A stretch of 64,000 bases of DNA from positions 1-64,000 of the forward strand of contig NZ_BNBD01000011.1 of the NCBI RefSeq assembly GCF_014654785.1, written 5' to 3'. Positions 50,552 to 59,194 of this stretch are shown in pieces. Numbering within the stretch: position 1 is the stretch's first letter; each line of letters opens with the position of its first letter. This DNA comes from Streptomyces mashuensis (GTDB lineage: Bacteria > Actinomycetota > Actinomycetes > Streptomycetales > Streptomycetaceae). The notes under the pieces are model-generated. The model ran no database searches, was not told the DNA's origin, and saw nothing but the letters and a program-made list of their open reading frames with translations. The position numbers and the translations under genes are program-made.

Positions 50552-52417
50552 GTGACGCGGCTTTGGTGGCGGTGCGGGCCGGGGGAGGCGTCGGGCCGGG
50601 CCCTGGCCGGCGCCCTCCTCGCGCTGTGCTCCCTGCTCTCCGTGCTCTTCGTGCTGCCCGACGCCCGCGCCGACGCCCCGCTCGACCTGTCGCCCACGGG
50701 CCGCGTCACGGACACCGTCGGCGCGCTCGGCCGCCGCCGCGGCCAGGTCGACGCGTCCCTGGAGGTGCTGCACAGCACCCACCGCGTCCAGCTGTACGTC
50801 ACCTACGTCCGCGACTTCTCCGGGCGCGCCGCTCGCACCTGGGCGGACGCCACCGCCGACCGCAACGGGCTGGGCCCGCACGACATACTCCTGGCGATCG
50901 CGGTGCGCGGGCGGCTCTTCGCGGTCTCCGCCGACAAGGACTCCGGCTTCCAGGCCGTCCAGCACCAGCAGATCGCCAACGTCGCCATCGCGCCCGCCCT
51001 GCGCCAGCACGACTGGGCCGGCGCGGCCATCGGCGCCGCCGACGGCTACCGGGCCGTCCTGGAGGGCGGCACGGTCCGCACGCCCGCCATCCGCCCCGGC
51101 AGCAAGGACCCGGGCGGCGACGGGCTCGTCCCCGGCGAACGGGCCGTGTGGGTGCCGCTCGCGGGCGGCAGCACGGTCTTCGTGGCCGGCCTGTACCTGT
51201 GGTCCAAACGGGCCCGTACGGCCCAGCGGGCGCTGGTCGCCGCCGGCGGGCCGCCGCTCGTCGCCACCGGCACCGAGCCGGGCCTGGCCCGGCTGGCCCA
51301 GCCGCTGACGCCGCTGCCGGAGCTCGCCGCCGAGGCCGAGGCGGCGCTGGTGCGCACCGACGACGCGGTGCGCACCAGCGCCGAGGAACTGTTCTTCGCC
51401 ACCGCGCAGGCCGGCGAGGCGGCCACCCGGCCGTTCGCCGAGGCCGTCGGCTGGGCCCGGGGCGAGCTCGCCGACGCGTTCCGCCTCCGGCACCGCCTGG
51501 ACGGGGCCGACACGGCCGACGACGACCTGCGCCGCCACACCCTGGACGAGATCTGCTCCCGGTGCAGCAGCGCCAACCGCCGCCTGGACGCCGAGTCGGC
51601 CGCCTTCGACCGGCTCCGCGACCTGCGGGCCGCCGCGCCGGACGCCCTCGCGCGCGCCGAGGCCCTGGCCCGCGCGCTGGCCCCGCGCCTGGCCACCGCC
51701 GAGGCGGCGCTCGCCGCCCTCGCCCCCGGCCACCCCGAGGCCGCCCTGGCGCCCGTCGCCGGGCACCCCGACGGCATCCGCGACCGGCTCGCGTTCGCCG
51801 GCGCGGCGCTCACGGAGGCCCGTGCCGCCCTGTCCGCCACCGACCGGCGCGGCGCCGTGCTCTCCCTGCGCGCCGCCGAGAGCGCCCTCCACCAGGCCCG
51901 CATGCTGATCTCCGGGGTGCTGCGGCACGCCTACGGGCTGACCGCCGCGGCGGCCCGGCTGCGCGCCGTCCTGGCGGCGGCGGGGGACGACCCGGCGGCG
52001 GACGAGGCCCGGCGGCTCATGGCCAAGGGCCCGTACGACCCCCGCGAGGTCCTGCGCGAACTGGACGCGGCCGCACCGGGCCGCCCGGGCCGCTGGAACC
52101 GGACGGTGCTCGCGGCGTACGGCGAGGTCGCGGCGGCCCGCGACGCGGTCACCACACAACGCGGCGCCACCGGCTGCCGCGCCCGCACCCACCTCGCCGA
52201 AGCGGAACGCCACCTCACCCAGGGCGCCCCGGACCGCGCCCGCACCCTGGCCCTCCAGTCCCGCGCCCTGGCCGACCACGACACCGACGGCTTCATCCGG
52301 CCGGACGACATGCCGCCACCGGTGGCGACGGCGGTCCTGGCGGGCATCGTGCTGCCCCCGGACCTGGCACCGGCGTGCTTCGGCGGGGTACGGACGCGGG
52401 GGCGGCTGGGGGGCTGA
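50552..52417 (+). CDS. TPM-domain membrane-associated protein
   Basis: A 621-residue protein. A signal/membrane segment (LAGALLALCSLLSVLFVLPDARA) is followed by a TPM_phosphatase-like domain: RVQLYVTYVRDFSG, WADATADRNGLGPHDILLAIAVRGRLFAV, QVAPALRQHDWAGAAIGAADGY-like helices. Then comes a second membrane helix (WVPLAGGSTVFVAGLYLWSKRA) and a long Ala/Arg/Asp-rich helical cytoplasmic tail of about 380 residues with heptad-like periodicity (AEAALAALAPGHPEAALAPV). In Streptomyces such proteins are common; the catalytic role of TPM domains is unsettled. GTG 50552 starts it. Confidence 0.82.
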   Translation: MTRLWWRCGPGEASGRALAGALLALCSLLSVLFVLPDARADAPLDLSPTGRVTDTVGALGRRRGQVDASLEVLHSTHRVQLYVTYVRDFSGRAARTWADATADRNGLGPHDILLAIAVRGRLFAVSADKDSGFQAVQHQQIANVAIAPALRQHDWAGAAIGAADGYRAVLEGGTVRTPAIRPGSKDPGGDGLVPGERAVWVPLAGGSTVFVAGLYLWSKRARTAQRALVAAGGPPLVATGTEPGLARLAQPLTPLPELAAEAEAALVRTDDAVRTSAEELFFATAQAGEAATRPFAEAVGWARGELADAFRLRHRLDGADTADDDLRRHTLDEICSRCSSANRRLDAESAAFDRLRDLRAAAPDALARAEALARALAPRLATAEAALAALAPGHPEAALAPVAGHPDGIRDRLAFAGAALTEARAALSATDRRGAVLSLRAAESALHQARMLISGVLRHAYGLTAAAARLRAVLAAAGDDPAADEARRLMAKGPYDPREVLRELDAAAPGRPGRWNRTVLAAYGEVAAARDAVTTQRGATGCRARTHLAEAERHLTQGAPDRARTLALQSRALADHDTDGFIRPDDMPPPVATAVLAGIVLPPDLAPACFGGVRTRGRLGG

Positions 52418-52533
52418 GGGGTTGGGTAGTCGCACAAGCAGGTCATCACTCAATGGGGTGGACCGGGAGCAACTACCGCCGGATCTCGCAGTCGCCGGGT
52501 AATGCTGGCGTCCCCTCTGAAAGGGAGTGCATT

Positions 52534-53118
52534 ATGACGGTTATGACCGAGCGCTCGTCCCGCATGCTCGTCGAGCAATTCGAGCAGATCGCCTCAACTG
52601 CGCCCGAGACCGTCAGGTTGGAGTTCATCAACGGACGGATCGAGGAAAAGCCAGTGCCGGACGGAGACCACAGCGCGATCACCATGTGGCTGATCAGGCA
52701 ATGCATGCAGGCGCGGCCAGAACTTGACCTCTACCCGACCCAGGGACTCAAGGTCGGGGAGTACCGCAAGGGAAGGGCCCTGCCGGACGGCACACTCGTA
52801 CCCGTGGACCATTTCATGGGGCAGGGCGATTGGGCCGATCCCGACGGCGTACTGATGACCGTCGAGATCACCTCGTACGACGGTGACACCGACCGTCGTG
52901 ACCGGCAGGAAAAACCTGCCGCGTACGCGGCTGCAGGAATCCCTGTCTACCTTCTGATCGACCGTGATGCCTGTGTGGTCGTCGTCCACACCAGCCCCGA
53001 TCCCGAACTCGGGCACTACGCCTGCCGACTCGAAGTGCCTTTCGGTAAGCCGGCGGAGCTTCCCGACCCCGTGAACATCACCCTGGACACCGAGGCCCTC
53101 AAGAACTACGTCCGCTGA
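52534..53118 (+). CDS. Uma2 family (PD-(D/E)XK-like) protein
   Basis: A 194-residue DUF820/Uma2 protein: RLEFINGRIEEKPVPDGDHSAI, the D...EI core WADPDGVLMTVEITSYDGDTDRRDRQEKPAAYAAAGIPVYLLID. The fold is that of restriction-endonuclease-like nucleases, and most members have no known function. The PD and EIxxxD spacing is intact, so nuclease activity is possible. ATG 52534 is the start. A second Uma2 gene lies at 60204-60773. Not obviously linked to neighbours. Confidence 0.85.
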   Translation: MTVMTERSSRMLVEQFEQIASTAPETVRLEFINGRIEEKPVPDGDHSAITMWLIRQCMQARPELDLYPTQGLKVGEYRKGRALPDGTLVPVDHFMGQGDWADPDGVLMTVEITSYDGDTDRRDRQEKPAAYAAAGIPVYLLIDRDACVVVVHTSPDPELGHYACRLEVPFGKPAELPDPVNITLDTEALKNYVR

Positions 53119-53130
53119 GATACCGGGAGC

Positions 53131-53171
53131 ACGGGGAGGGGGAAGGGGCTCCGCCCCTTCCCCCTCCCCGT
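53131..53171. terminator. Perfect 18-bp stem terminator between convergent genes
   Basis: ACGGGGAGGGGGAAGGGG pairs perfectly with CCCCTTCCCCCTCCCCGT (loop CTCCG). It sits between the Uma2 stop (53118) and the end of the phosphatase gene (53173). Confidence 0.85.
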
Positions 53172-53172
53172 C

Positions 53173-55758
53173 TCAGTACAGGCTGAGCAGCGCCTCGACC
53201 GCGTCCGGGGCCGGGGAGTCGCCGTCCGGGAGGGCGAGTTCGAACCAGACCGTCTTGCCGTGCGGGGTGCGGCGGCTGCCCCAGGCGGCGCTGAGGAGGC
53301 CCACCAGCTGGAGGCCGCGGCCGCCCTCGTCCGTGTCGCGGGCGCGGCGGCGGCGGGGCTGGACGTGGCCGCCGTCCCACACCTCGCAGACCAGGGTGCG
53401 GTCCAGGAGGAGGCGGAGGCGGATCTCGCCCTCGCCGTAGCGCAGGGCGTTGGTGACCAGCTCGCTCACCAGCAGTTCCGTCGTGTCGACCAGGGCGCCC
53501 AGGTCCCAGCCCTCCAGCTGTTCGCGGGCCAGCTCGCGGGCCTGCGCCACCGAGCGGGGCTCGGGCGGCAGCGTCCAGTCGCCGACGCAGCCGGGCTTCA
53601 GGCCGCGCAGCCTGGCCATCAGCAGGGCGATGTCGTCCTCGCCGTGGTGGGTGTTGAGCGCGCCCAGGACGTGGTCGCAGACCTCCTCCAGGGGGCGCTC
53701 GGGGGCGGAGAGCGCCTCGCGGAACGCCTGGAGGCCCTCGTCCAGGGGGTGGTCGCGGGACTCGACCAGGCCGTCGGTGTAGAGCGCGAGCAGTGACCCG
53801 TCCGGCAGCTCGATCTCGGTGTCCTCGAACGGCTCCCCGCCCACGCCCAGCGGCATGCCCGGCGGCACGTCCAGCGGTACGGCGGGCCGGCCCGACTCGA
53901 CCAGCACCGGCGGCAGGTGGCCGGCGTTGGCGATGGTGCAGCGCCGGGTGACCGGGTCGTACACGGCGTAGACACAGGTGGCGAGGTAGACCTCGGAGAG
54001 GTCGGCGGGCCGGACGCTGCCGCGCACGCCGCGCGAGGCGGACTGCTTGCCGCCGGGCCGGCCCAGGCCGTGGGCGATCTCGTCCAGGTGGCTGAGCACC
54101 TCGGCGGGCTCCAGGTCGAGCATCGCCAGGGTCCGTACGGCCGTGCGCAGTTCGCCCATGGCCACCGCCGCGCGCAGGCCGCGGCCCATCACGTCGCCGA
54201 CGACGAGGGCGGTGCGGTGGCCGGGCAGCTCGATGACGTCGAACCAGTCGCCGCCGACCTCGGTGGCCGCGTTGCCCGGCAGGTAGCGGCAGGCGATGTC
54301 GACGCCGGCGGCCTCCGGGTCGCCCGGCGGCAGCAGGCTGCGCTGGAGGATCAGGGCGCGCTCGTGCTCGCGGCGGTACAGGCGGGCGTTGTCGATGCAG
54401 ACCGCGGCGCGCGCGGCCAGCTCGACGGCGAGGGCGGTGTCGCGTTCGCCGAACGGCTCGCTGCCCTTCGTACGGGAGAACTGGGCGAGCCCCACCACGG
54501 TGTCCCGGGCCACCATCGGCACGGCCAGCGTCGACTGCACCACGGCGCCCAGCTCCGTGCCGTCCTCGCCCTCCCGGCCGGGGACGACCTGGACGTGCGC
54601 GGTGCGCAGGGCCTGGGCGCAGGGCGAGTGGAACGGGTACCGGTGCACCTCGCCGACCTGTACGGGCTTGTGCCCGTCGTCCACCGGCACGCCGGAGACA
54701 GCGCTGGAGAACGCCACGCGGCGCAGCTCGGCGCTGCCGTCGGCGAGTCCGGGCGGCGCCTCGTCGCCGACGAGGAGGCCCTGGTAGAGGTCGACGGAGG
54801 CCAGGTCGCAGAACTGCGGGACGGCCACGTCCAGCAGCTCGCGGGCGGTGGTCTCCAGGTCGAGGGAGTTGCCGATGCGGGCGCCGGCCTCGTTGAGCAG
54901 CGCGAGGTTGCGGCGTACGCCGGCGGCCTCGCGCTCGGCGCGGCGGCGCCCGGTGACGTCGGTGGCGATGGCAGCCACGCCGATGGGCCGGCCGCTGCCG
55001 CTGTGCAGCCGGTAGAGCGAGACCGACCAGCGGCGCCGTTCGCTCTGGCCGGGGACGGTGCCCACGAGCTGGATGTCCGCCATGGGCTTGCCGCTGGCGA
55101 GGACTTGGCGGAGCGCGGCGGTGAGCCGGTCGGCCTCGGGGCGGGGCAGGAAGTCGTAGGGCGTGCGGCCGCGGTGCCAGGCGGCGGGGCGGCCGAAAGT
55201 CTGGGCGAAACTCTCGTTGACGCGGAGCAGCGTCAAGTCCGTGCCGAAGAAGAAGAACCCGAGCGGAGATTGGCCGAAAACCGCTTCCGAAGCGGCGATG
55301 TCGGTCTCTATTCCGCGCAGCGCCTTGACGTCCACGGCAACGCAGAGCGCCGAGCGGCCGCCGTCGGCGTCCTCGCTGGGCATGACGTAGATCTCGGCGA
55401 GCCCGGCTGTGTCGCCGTCGTGCCGGCCGTCGCCGCGCTGGTAGGGCACGAGGCCGGTCCAGGCCCGGCCCTCGCCGCCGGGCCCGCCCAGGAGCGGTAC
55501 GGAGGCGTGCCGGGGCGCGTGCCGGGGGCCGGCGGGGGCCAGGACCTCCAGCGGGTCCTTGCCCACGGCCTGACGTGCGGGGATGCCGAAGAGGTCGGCA
55601 GCCCGTTCGCTCCACCGGTCGATGCGGCCGTCGGGGCCCAGCGAGAACGACGCCACGCGGATGTGGTCGTAGAGGGAGCCGGGCGGGCTGCTCTGCCACG
55701 TGGGCGCGGCGTCCGTACCCTCTGGCCTTCCCGCGGTACCCGCAGGCTTTTCGCTCAC
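53173..55758 (-). CDS. PAS-GAF-SpoIIE phosphatase-anti-sigma ATPase regulator
   Basis: An 861-residue sensory protein, cytoplasmic. The N-terminal PAS domain contains SLGPDGRIDRWSERAADLFG and a second PAS is SPLGFFFFGTDLTLLRVNES. A GAF domain follows (AGARIGNSLDLETTARELLDVAVPQ). The SpoIIE/PP2C domain has EVGGDWFDVIELPGHRTALVVGDVMGRG, NAGHLPPVLVE and LYTDGLVESR with metal-binding Asp residues. The C-terminal HATPase reads ELLVSELVTNALRYG and GGRGLQLVGLLSAAWGSR. It probably dephosphorylates an anti-sigma antagonist and may bind a sigma factor itself. GTG 55758 with GGAGGGG upstream is chosen; GTG 55851 is the alternative. Confidence 0.88.
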   Translation of the reverse strand: MSEKPAGTAGRPEGTDAAPTWQSSPPGSLYDHIRVASFSLGPDGRIDRWSERAADLFGIPARQAVGKDPLEVLAPAGPRHAPRHASVPLLGGPGGEGRAWTGLVPYQRGDGRHDGDTAGLAEIYVMPSEDADGGRSALCVAVDVKALRGIETDIAASEAVFGQSPLGFFFFGTDLTLLRVNESFAQTFGRPAAWHRGRTPYDFLPRPEADRLTAALRQVLASGKPMADIQLVGTVPGQSERRRWSVSLYRLHSGSGRPIGVAAIATDVTGRRRAEREAAGVRRNLALLNEAGARIGNSLDLETTARELLDVAVPQFCDLASVDLYQGLLVGDEAPPGLADGSAELRRVAFSSAVSGVPVDDGHKPVQVGEVHRYPFHSPCAQALRTAHVQVVPGREGEDGTELGAVVQSTLAVPMVARDTVVGLAQFSRTKGSEPFGERDTALAVELAARAAVCIDNARLYRREHERALILQRSLLPPGDPEAAGVDIACRYLPGNAATEVGGDWFDVIELPGHRTALVVGDVMGRGLRAAVAMGELRTAVRTLAMLDLEPAEVLSHLDEIAHGLGRPGGKQSASRGVRGSVRPADLSEVYLATCVYAVYDPVTRRCTIANAGHLPPVLVESGRPAVPLDVPPGMPLGVGGEPFEDTEIELPDGSLLALYTDGLVESRDHPLDEGLQAFREALSAPERPLEEVCDHVLGALNTHHGEDDIALLMARLRGLKPGCVGDWTLPPEPRSVAQARELAREQLEGWDLGALVDTTELLVSELVTNALRYGEGEIRLRLLLDRTLVCEVWDGGHVQPRRRRARDTDEGGRGLQLVGLLSAAWGSRRTPHGKTVWFELALPDGDSPAPDAVEALLSLY

Positions 55759-55877
55759 GTACCCGTCCCCTCCGGCTCTTGTGCTCGCACCGGCATCAGA
55801 AGGCCGAGTATCCAGCACGGTGGCCCCTCGGAACACGGACTTCACGATCACAGCACGGTCTCAACCCGCTATGTGTT

Positions 55878-55937
55878 CTCTCCGGGTTACTAACCGGGCC
55901 TCCGGGTTGCTAACCGGCCTTCCGTGCTGTTAACCGG
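55878..55937. repeat. Three tandem 20-bp repeats beside the phosphatase gene
   Basis: Read on the minus strand the units are CCGGTTARYARCMCGGARRS-like: 55918-55937, 55898-55917, 55878-55897. The middle and last copies share the first seven bases and most of the rest. The period is exactly 20 bp, two turns of DNA. The first copy includes the TAA stop of the 55930-56349 gene. Confidence 0.8.
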
Positions 55938-56349
55938 GCAGGGGCAGCTCGAACCACACCGTCTTGCCGGCCGTGCCCTGGCGCGTGCCCCAGCGGCGGG
56001 AGGCGAGGGCGACCAGCTGGAGGCCGCGGCCGCCCTCGTCGTCCTCGCCCGCGGCGCGCTCGCGGGGCGGGTCGGGCAGCGGGTCGGAGACCTCGACGAA
56101 GAGGCTCGGCCCGGCGTGGGAGTACATGCGGACGCCGATGGGCCCGCTGGCGTACCGCAGGGCGTTGGTGACCAGCTCGCTGACCAGCAGCACGGTCACG
56201 TCCGTGACGGCGTCCAGGCCCCAGTCGTGAAGCGTGTCGCGCACGAGGGTGCGGGCCGTGCGCACCGCGCCGGCCTCGGCGGGGAAGCTCCACTCGGCGA
56301 AGCCGGGCGTCGATGCCAAGGTCCCCGCGCCGTCGCTCACGCCGACCAC
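55930..56349 (-). CDS. ATP-binding anti-sigma-like kinase domain protein
   Basis: A 139-residue stand-alone HATPase_c protein of the RsbW/SpoIIAB sort used in Streptomyces stress regulation. Features: FPAEAGAVRTARTLVRDTL, LLVSELVTNALRYASG (ATP-site N box), GGRGLQLVALASRRWGTRQG and KTVWFELPLPG. It resembles the C-terminal ATPase domain of the 53173-55758 protein, and the GGRGLQLV segment is identical between them. GTG 56349 is the start (GTG 56340 is possible). It probably antagonises a regulator by phosphorylation or binding, but kinase activity is not provable from sequence. Confidence 0.85.
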   Translation of the reverse strand: MVGVSDGAGTLASTPGFAEWSFPAEAGAVRTARTLVRDTLHDWGLDAVTDVTVLLVSELVTNALRYASGPIGVRMYSHAGPSLFVEVSDPLPDPPRERAAGEDDEGGRGLQLVALASRRWGTRQGTAGKTVWFELPLPG

Positions 56350-56407
56350 TTCCCAGACCGCTGCGACCCCCGGCCGGTTCCACCTTGTCCGGCTTTGGGG
56401 CTAATAA

Positions 56408-56845
56408 TCAGCACATACCCGGTATGGGGGTCGGACTATCGTCCCCGGCCTCTGCTTCGAGCATCCGGGCGACCGCCGCCACGGCCGGGCGGTCCTGGTC
56501 CAGCCAGTCGACCTCGCCGGTCCGGCCGGGGGCGAGCCAGCGCAGCGCGTCGTGGTCCTGGAGCGGGCGGGGCTCGCCCGCCAGCAGCCGGGCCGTCCAC
56601 ACCTGGAGGACGTAGCCGGGTTTGATCGGCCACTCGCCGGGCACCCGCTCCAGCGCCTCGGTTTCCACGCCCAGCTCCTCGCGCAGCTCGCGCACGAGCG
56701 CCTGCGGGGCGCTCTCGCCGGGCTCCAGCTTGCCGCCGGGCAGCTCCCAGCGGCCCGCGACCTCGGCGGGTGAGATGCGCCGCGCGGCCAGCAGCCGCCC
56801 CTCGTGGCACAGGGCGCCACCCACCACAACACGCACTGTCGTCAT
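56408..56845 (-). CDS. NUDIX hydrolase (MutT-like)
   Basis: A 145-residue pyrophosphohydrolase. The Nudix box is GGKLEPGESAPQALVRELRE with EELGVE next, matching the Gx5Ex7REUxEExGU pattern with the metal-binding Glu residues. The N-terminus is TVRVVVGGALCHEGRLLAARR, a MutT-type entry. Probable substrate: oxidised dNTPs such as 8-oxo-dGTP. ATG 56845 was chosen. No ribosome site precedes it, and a palindromic element ends only 11 bp upstream, so expression may be altered. Possible TTG start at 56854. Confidence 0.88.
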   Translation of the reverse strand: MTTVRVVVGGALCHEGRLLAARRISPAEVAGRWELPGGKLEPGESAPQALVRELREELGVETEALERVPGEWPIKPGYVLQVWTARLLAGEPRPLQDHDALRWLAPGRTGEVDWLDQDRPAVAAVARMLEAEAGDDSPTPIPGMC

Positions 56846-56855
56846 GGTGCGCAAG

Positions 56856-56907
56856 CCTAGGGCGTGTCCGATGGGCCGGTGCGGGCCCCATCGGACACGC
56901 CCCTAGG
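56856..56907. mobile_element. Small palindromic element, possible MITE or IS remnant
   Basis: Arms CCTAGGGCGTGTCCGATGGG (56856-56875) and its complement at 56886-56907 are near-perfect, with one base inserted, around a 10-bp spacer. Each arm has CTAG at its outer end. The CGTGTCCGATGGG-type end resembles terminal repeats of Streptomyces IS elements, recalled without a search. No transposase is present. Confidence 0.5.
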
Positions 56908-56918
56908 GGGGCGCAAAG

Positions 56919-56959
56919 CCGGGGAGCGCCGGGCGCCGGTGGCGCCCGGCGCTCCCCGG
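56919..56959 (-). terminator. Perfect 19-bp stem terminator
   Basis: CCGGGGAGCGCCGGGCGCC and its complement form a perfect stem with loop GGT. It lies 28 bases beyond the stop of the SPOR-like gene at 56987 and precedes the NUDIX leader. Confidence 0.85.
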
Positions 56960-56986
56960 GTGTGCGTGTGTTGCGTTGAGGGTCCG

Positions 56987-57169
56987 CTAACCGATCGTCC
57001 GGCCGCCGACCCGCTCGACGACGTACAGCTGCCGGTGGCCGTGCGTGTCGAGCCGCTCGGCGACGCGCTCCGCCTCCGTCCTGGTGGCGTAGCGCCCGAC
57101 GCGGTAGCGGTTGCCGTTCTCGTCCTGGCGGATCACGAGCCAGGGCAGGACCGGACCGGAGTCAGCCAT
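56987..57169 (-). CDS. Small SPOR-like protein, 60 aa
   Basis: A 60-residue protein: MADSGPVLPWLVIRQDENGNRYRVGRYATRTEAERVAERLDTHGHRQLYVVERVGGRTIG in outline, with the alternating strand-helix-strand pattern of the SPOR fold (RVGRYATRTEAERVAERL). SPOR domains bind denuded peptidoglycan in larger proteins, but here there is no signal peptide or membrane anchor. The function is unknown; conserved in Streptomyces by memory. ATG 57169 is the start; the longer frame to 57208 is unlikely. Its own strong terminator follows. Confidence 0.75.
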   Translation of the reverse strand: MADSGPVLPWLVIRQDENGNRYRVGRYATRTEAERVAERLDTHGHRQLYVVERVGGRTIG

Positions 57170-57324
57170 CGCTCGCACCCTCCCGCCGTCTCGCGCGCAC
57201 CGGCGCACGCCCTTCGGTGCCTTCCGGAGAAACCGCAGTCCGCATATGCCCGAGCGTACGCCCGACCTTTACGCAGCGGATACGGGTTTTCACGAAGAGG
57301 TACGCATTCGGCCACCCGCGAGGG

Positions 57325-58968
57325 TCACTTGGTCTTCGCGAGCTCCGGCTCCTCCGGCTCGCCGGTCTCCGCGGCGGCCGCAATTTCCTTCTCGACCTCC
57401 ACAAGCGTGGGGTTGCGCCACGCGCTGCGCACACCCCACACGTAGAAGGCCAGCGCGATCAGGACAACGACGACGATGTCCACGCCCTCGGGCAGGTAGC
57501 CCTTGCCGCCGAACTCCTTGCCGCCGGCGTACGAGACGAAGGCCATCACCAGCAGGTAGACGACCATCCAGGCGCCGGCCTTCAGGTGCGGCTTGAGCTC
57601 GGCCCAGGGCTTGCGCAGCTCGTACCAGGCCCAGATCGGCAGGCCGATGGCCATGATGAAGATGACCTTGCCCGTCAGCGGCCAGCGGGCCCAGTACATG
57701 ACCAGCGAACCGAAGATCATCGCGATGGGGGCGATGACCGGCATGGCCTTGAGCTTGACCGGGCGCTTCATGTCCGGCGCGATGCGGCGCAGCGACATCA
57801 CGGCGACGGGGCCGGTGATGTAGGAGATGACGGTGGCGACACCGACGATCTCGGCGATCGAGCCCCAGCCGCGGAAGACGGCGAGGAAGACGAAGGAGAT
57901 CGCCAGGTTGAGCAGCAGCGCCGGGCGCGGCACGCCGGTCTTGGGGTCGACCTTGCCGAAGACCTTGGGCAGGTGGCCGTTCTCCTGGACACCGTGGATC
58001 ATGCGCGAGGTGGTGGCCGCGTAGATCATGCCGGTGCCGGACGGGGAGATGAAGGCGTCCGCGTAGAGCAGCAGGGCGAGCCAGTTCAGGCCCCAGGTGA
58101 TGGACAGGTCCGCGAGCGGGGACTTGTAGGCCAGGGTGTTCCAGCCGCCGGAGAGGTCCGCGGCCGGGACGGCCATCAGGAAGGCGACCTGCAGTGCGAT
58201 GTAGATGACCAGCGCGATCAGGATGGAACCGACGACGGCCTTCGGCAGCGACTTGCCGGGGTTGCGGGCCTCGGCGGCCATGTTCAGCGGCGACTGGAAG
58301 CCGTTGAAGGCCCAGACGATGCCGGCGACGGCGACGGCGCTGAAGACGGCGCTCCAGCCGTTGGGGGCGAAGCCGCCGTGGGCGGAGCCGATGTTGCTGG
58401 TGTCGAAGTGCGCGAAGATCAGCGCACCGGCGGTCAGCGCCGGGACGACGACCTTGAACACGGTGATCGCGTTGTTCGTCTTGGCGAACAGGGTGATCGC
58501 GAACCAGTTCAGGAAGAAGTAGAAGACGACCAGCACGCTCGCCGCGGCGAGACCGGTGCCGGTGAGCTCCTTGCCGTCGAAGAGCTTGCCCGCCCAGTCG
58601 AACTTCCACGAGCTCATGTACTGGATCGAGGCGGTCGCCTCACCGGGGATCACGGAGACGATGGCGATCCAGTTGGCCCAGGCGGCCATGTAACCGGCCA
58701 GCGAGCCGTGCGAGAACTGCCCGTACCGCACCATGCCGCCCGCCTTGGGGAACATCGAGCCGAGCTCGGTGTACGTCAGGGCGATGGTCAGCGCCACCAC
58801 GGCGCCGATGACCCAGGCAAAGATCGCGGCGGGCCCGGCGAGCACGGCGGCGCGCTCGGCGCCGAACAGCCAGCCGGAGCCGATGATCGACCCGAGGCCG
58901 ACGGCCGTCAGGGCCGTCGTGCCGAGGGTCCGGCGGTAATTGGAGTGGGAACCCCGTTCGGTACTCAA
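57325..58968 (-). CDS. APC family amino-acid permease
   Basis: A 547-residue inner-membrane transporter with 12 or more predicted helices. Helix 1 carries GLGSIIGSGWLFG (the GSG unwinding segment that binds the amino-acid backbone), preceded by LGTTALTAV. FAWVIGAVVALTIALTYTELGSMFPKAGGMVRY follows as in the APC superfamily. It probably imports an amino acid or polyamine by proton symport; the specificity is not readable. The C-terminal tail is Glu-rich (VEKEIAAAAETGEPEEPELA). TTG 58968 is the start, with GGAG nine bases upstream. Monocistronic between intergenic gaps. Confidence 0.88.
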   Translation of the reverse strand: MSTERGSHSNYRRTLGTTALTAVGLGSIIGSGWLFGAERAAVLAGPAAIFAWVIGAVVALTIALTYTELGSMFPKAGGMVRYGQFSHGSLAGYMAAWANWIAIVSVIPGEATASIQYMSSWKFDWAGKLFDGKELTGTGLAAASVLVVFYFFLNWFAITLFAKTNNAITVFKVVVPALTAGALIFAHFDTSNIGSAHGGFAPNGWSAVFSAVAVAGIVWAFNGFQSPLNMAAEARNPGKSLPKAVVGSILIALVIYIALQVAFLMAVPAADLSGGWNTLAYKSPLADLSITWGLNWLALLLYADAFISPSGTGMIYAATTSRMIHGVQENGHLPKVFGKVDPKTGVPRPALLLNLAISFVFLAVFRGWGSIAEIVGVATVISYITGPVAVMSLRRIAPDMKRPVKLKAMPVIAPIAMIFGSLVMYWARWPLTGKVIFIMAIGLPIWAWYELRKPWAELKPHLKAGAWMVVYLLVMAFVSYAGGKEFGGKGYLPEGVDIVVVVLIALAFYVWGVRSAWRNPTLVEVEKEIAAAAETGEPEEPELAKTK

Positions 58969-59194
58969 GCCCCGGATCTCCTTTGCTTTCTACTCCCCCA
59001 CAGCAGGACACAAACCGCGCCATCGTACGAGCGATTTGGCCGACTTGGTTCCGCCAAACCCCGTTGACCTGGGGCTATGTGAGGTTTACAACACCGGAGA
59101 TCGCCGTTCCGTACCGTGAGTAACAGGGACATAAGCCGCGCTTCCTACCCGTTGGTAGGCGAGTTTCAGCCATTGTTCACGGCACCTTCACGAT
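58969..59194. promoter_or_regulatory. Intergenic region upstream of the permease
   Basis: A 226-bp gap between two minus-strand genes, AT-richer around 58990-59100 (TTTGCTTTCTACTCC, GGTTTACAACACC). It should contain the permease promoter and the 3' end of the GntR transcript. No strong dyad was seen. Confidence 0.35.

Noticed and set aside
52534..53118. Uma2 gene as part of a restriction system
   Set aside because: No methyltransferase or specificity gene is adjacent; Uma2 genes are usually scattered singletons.
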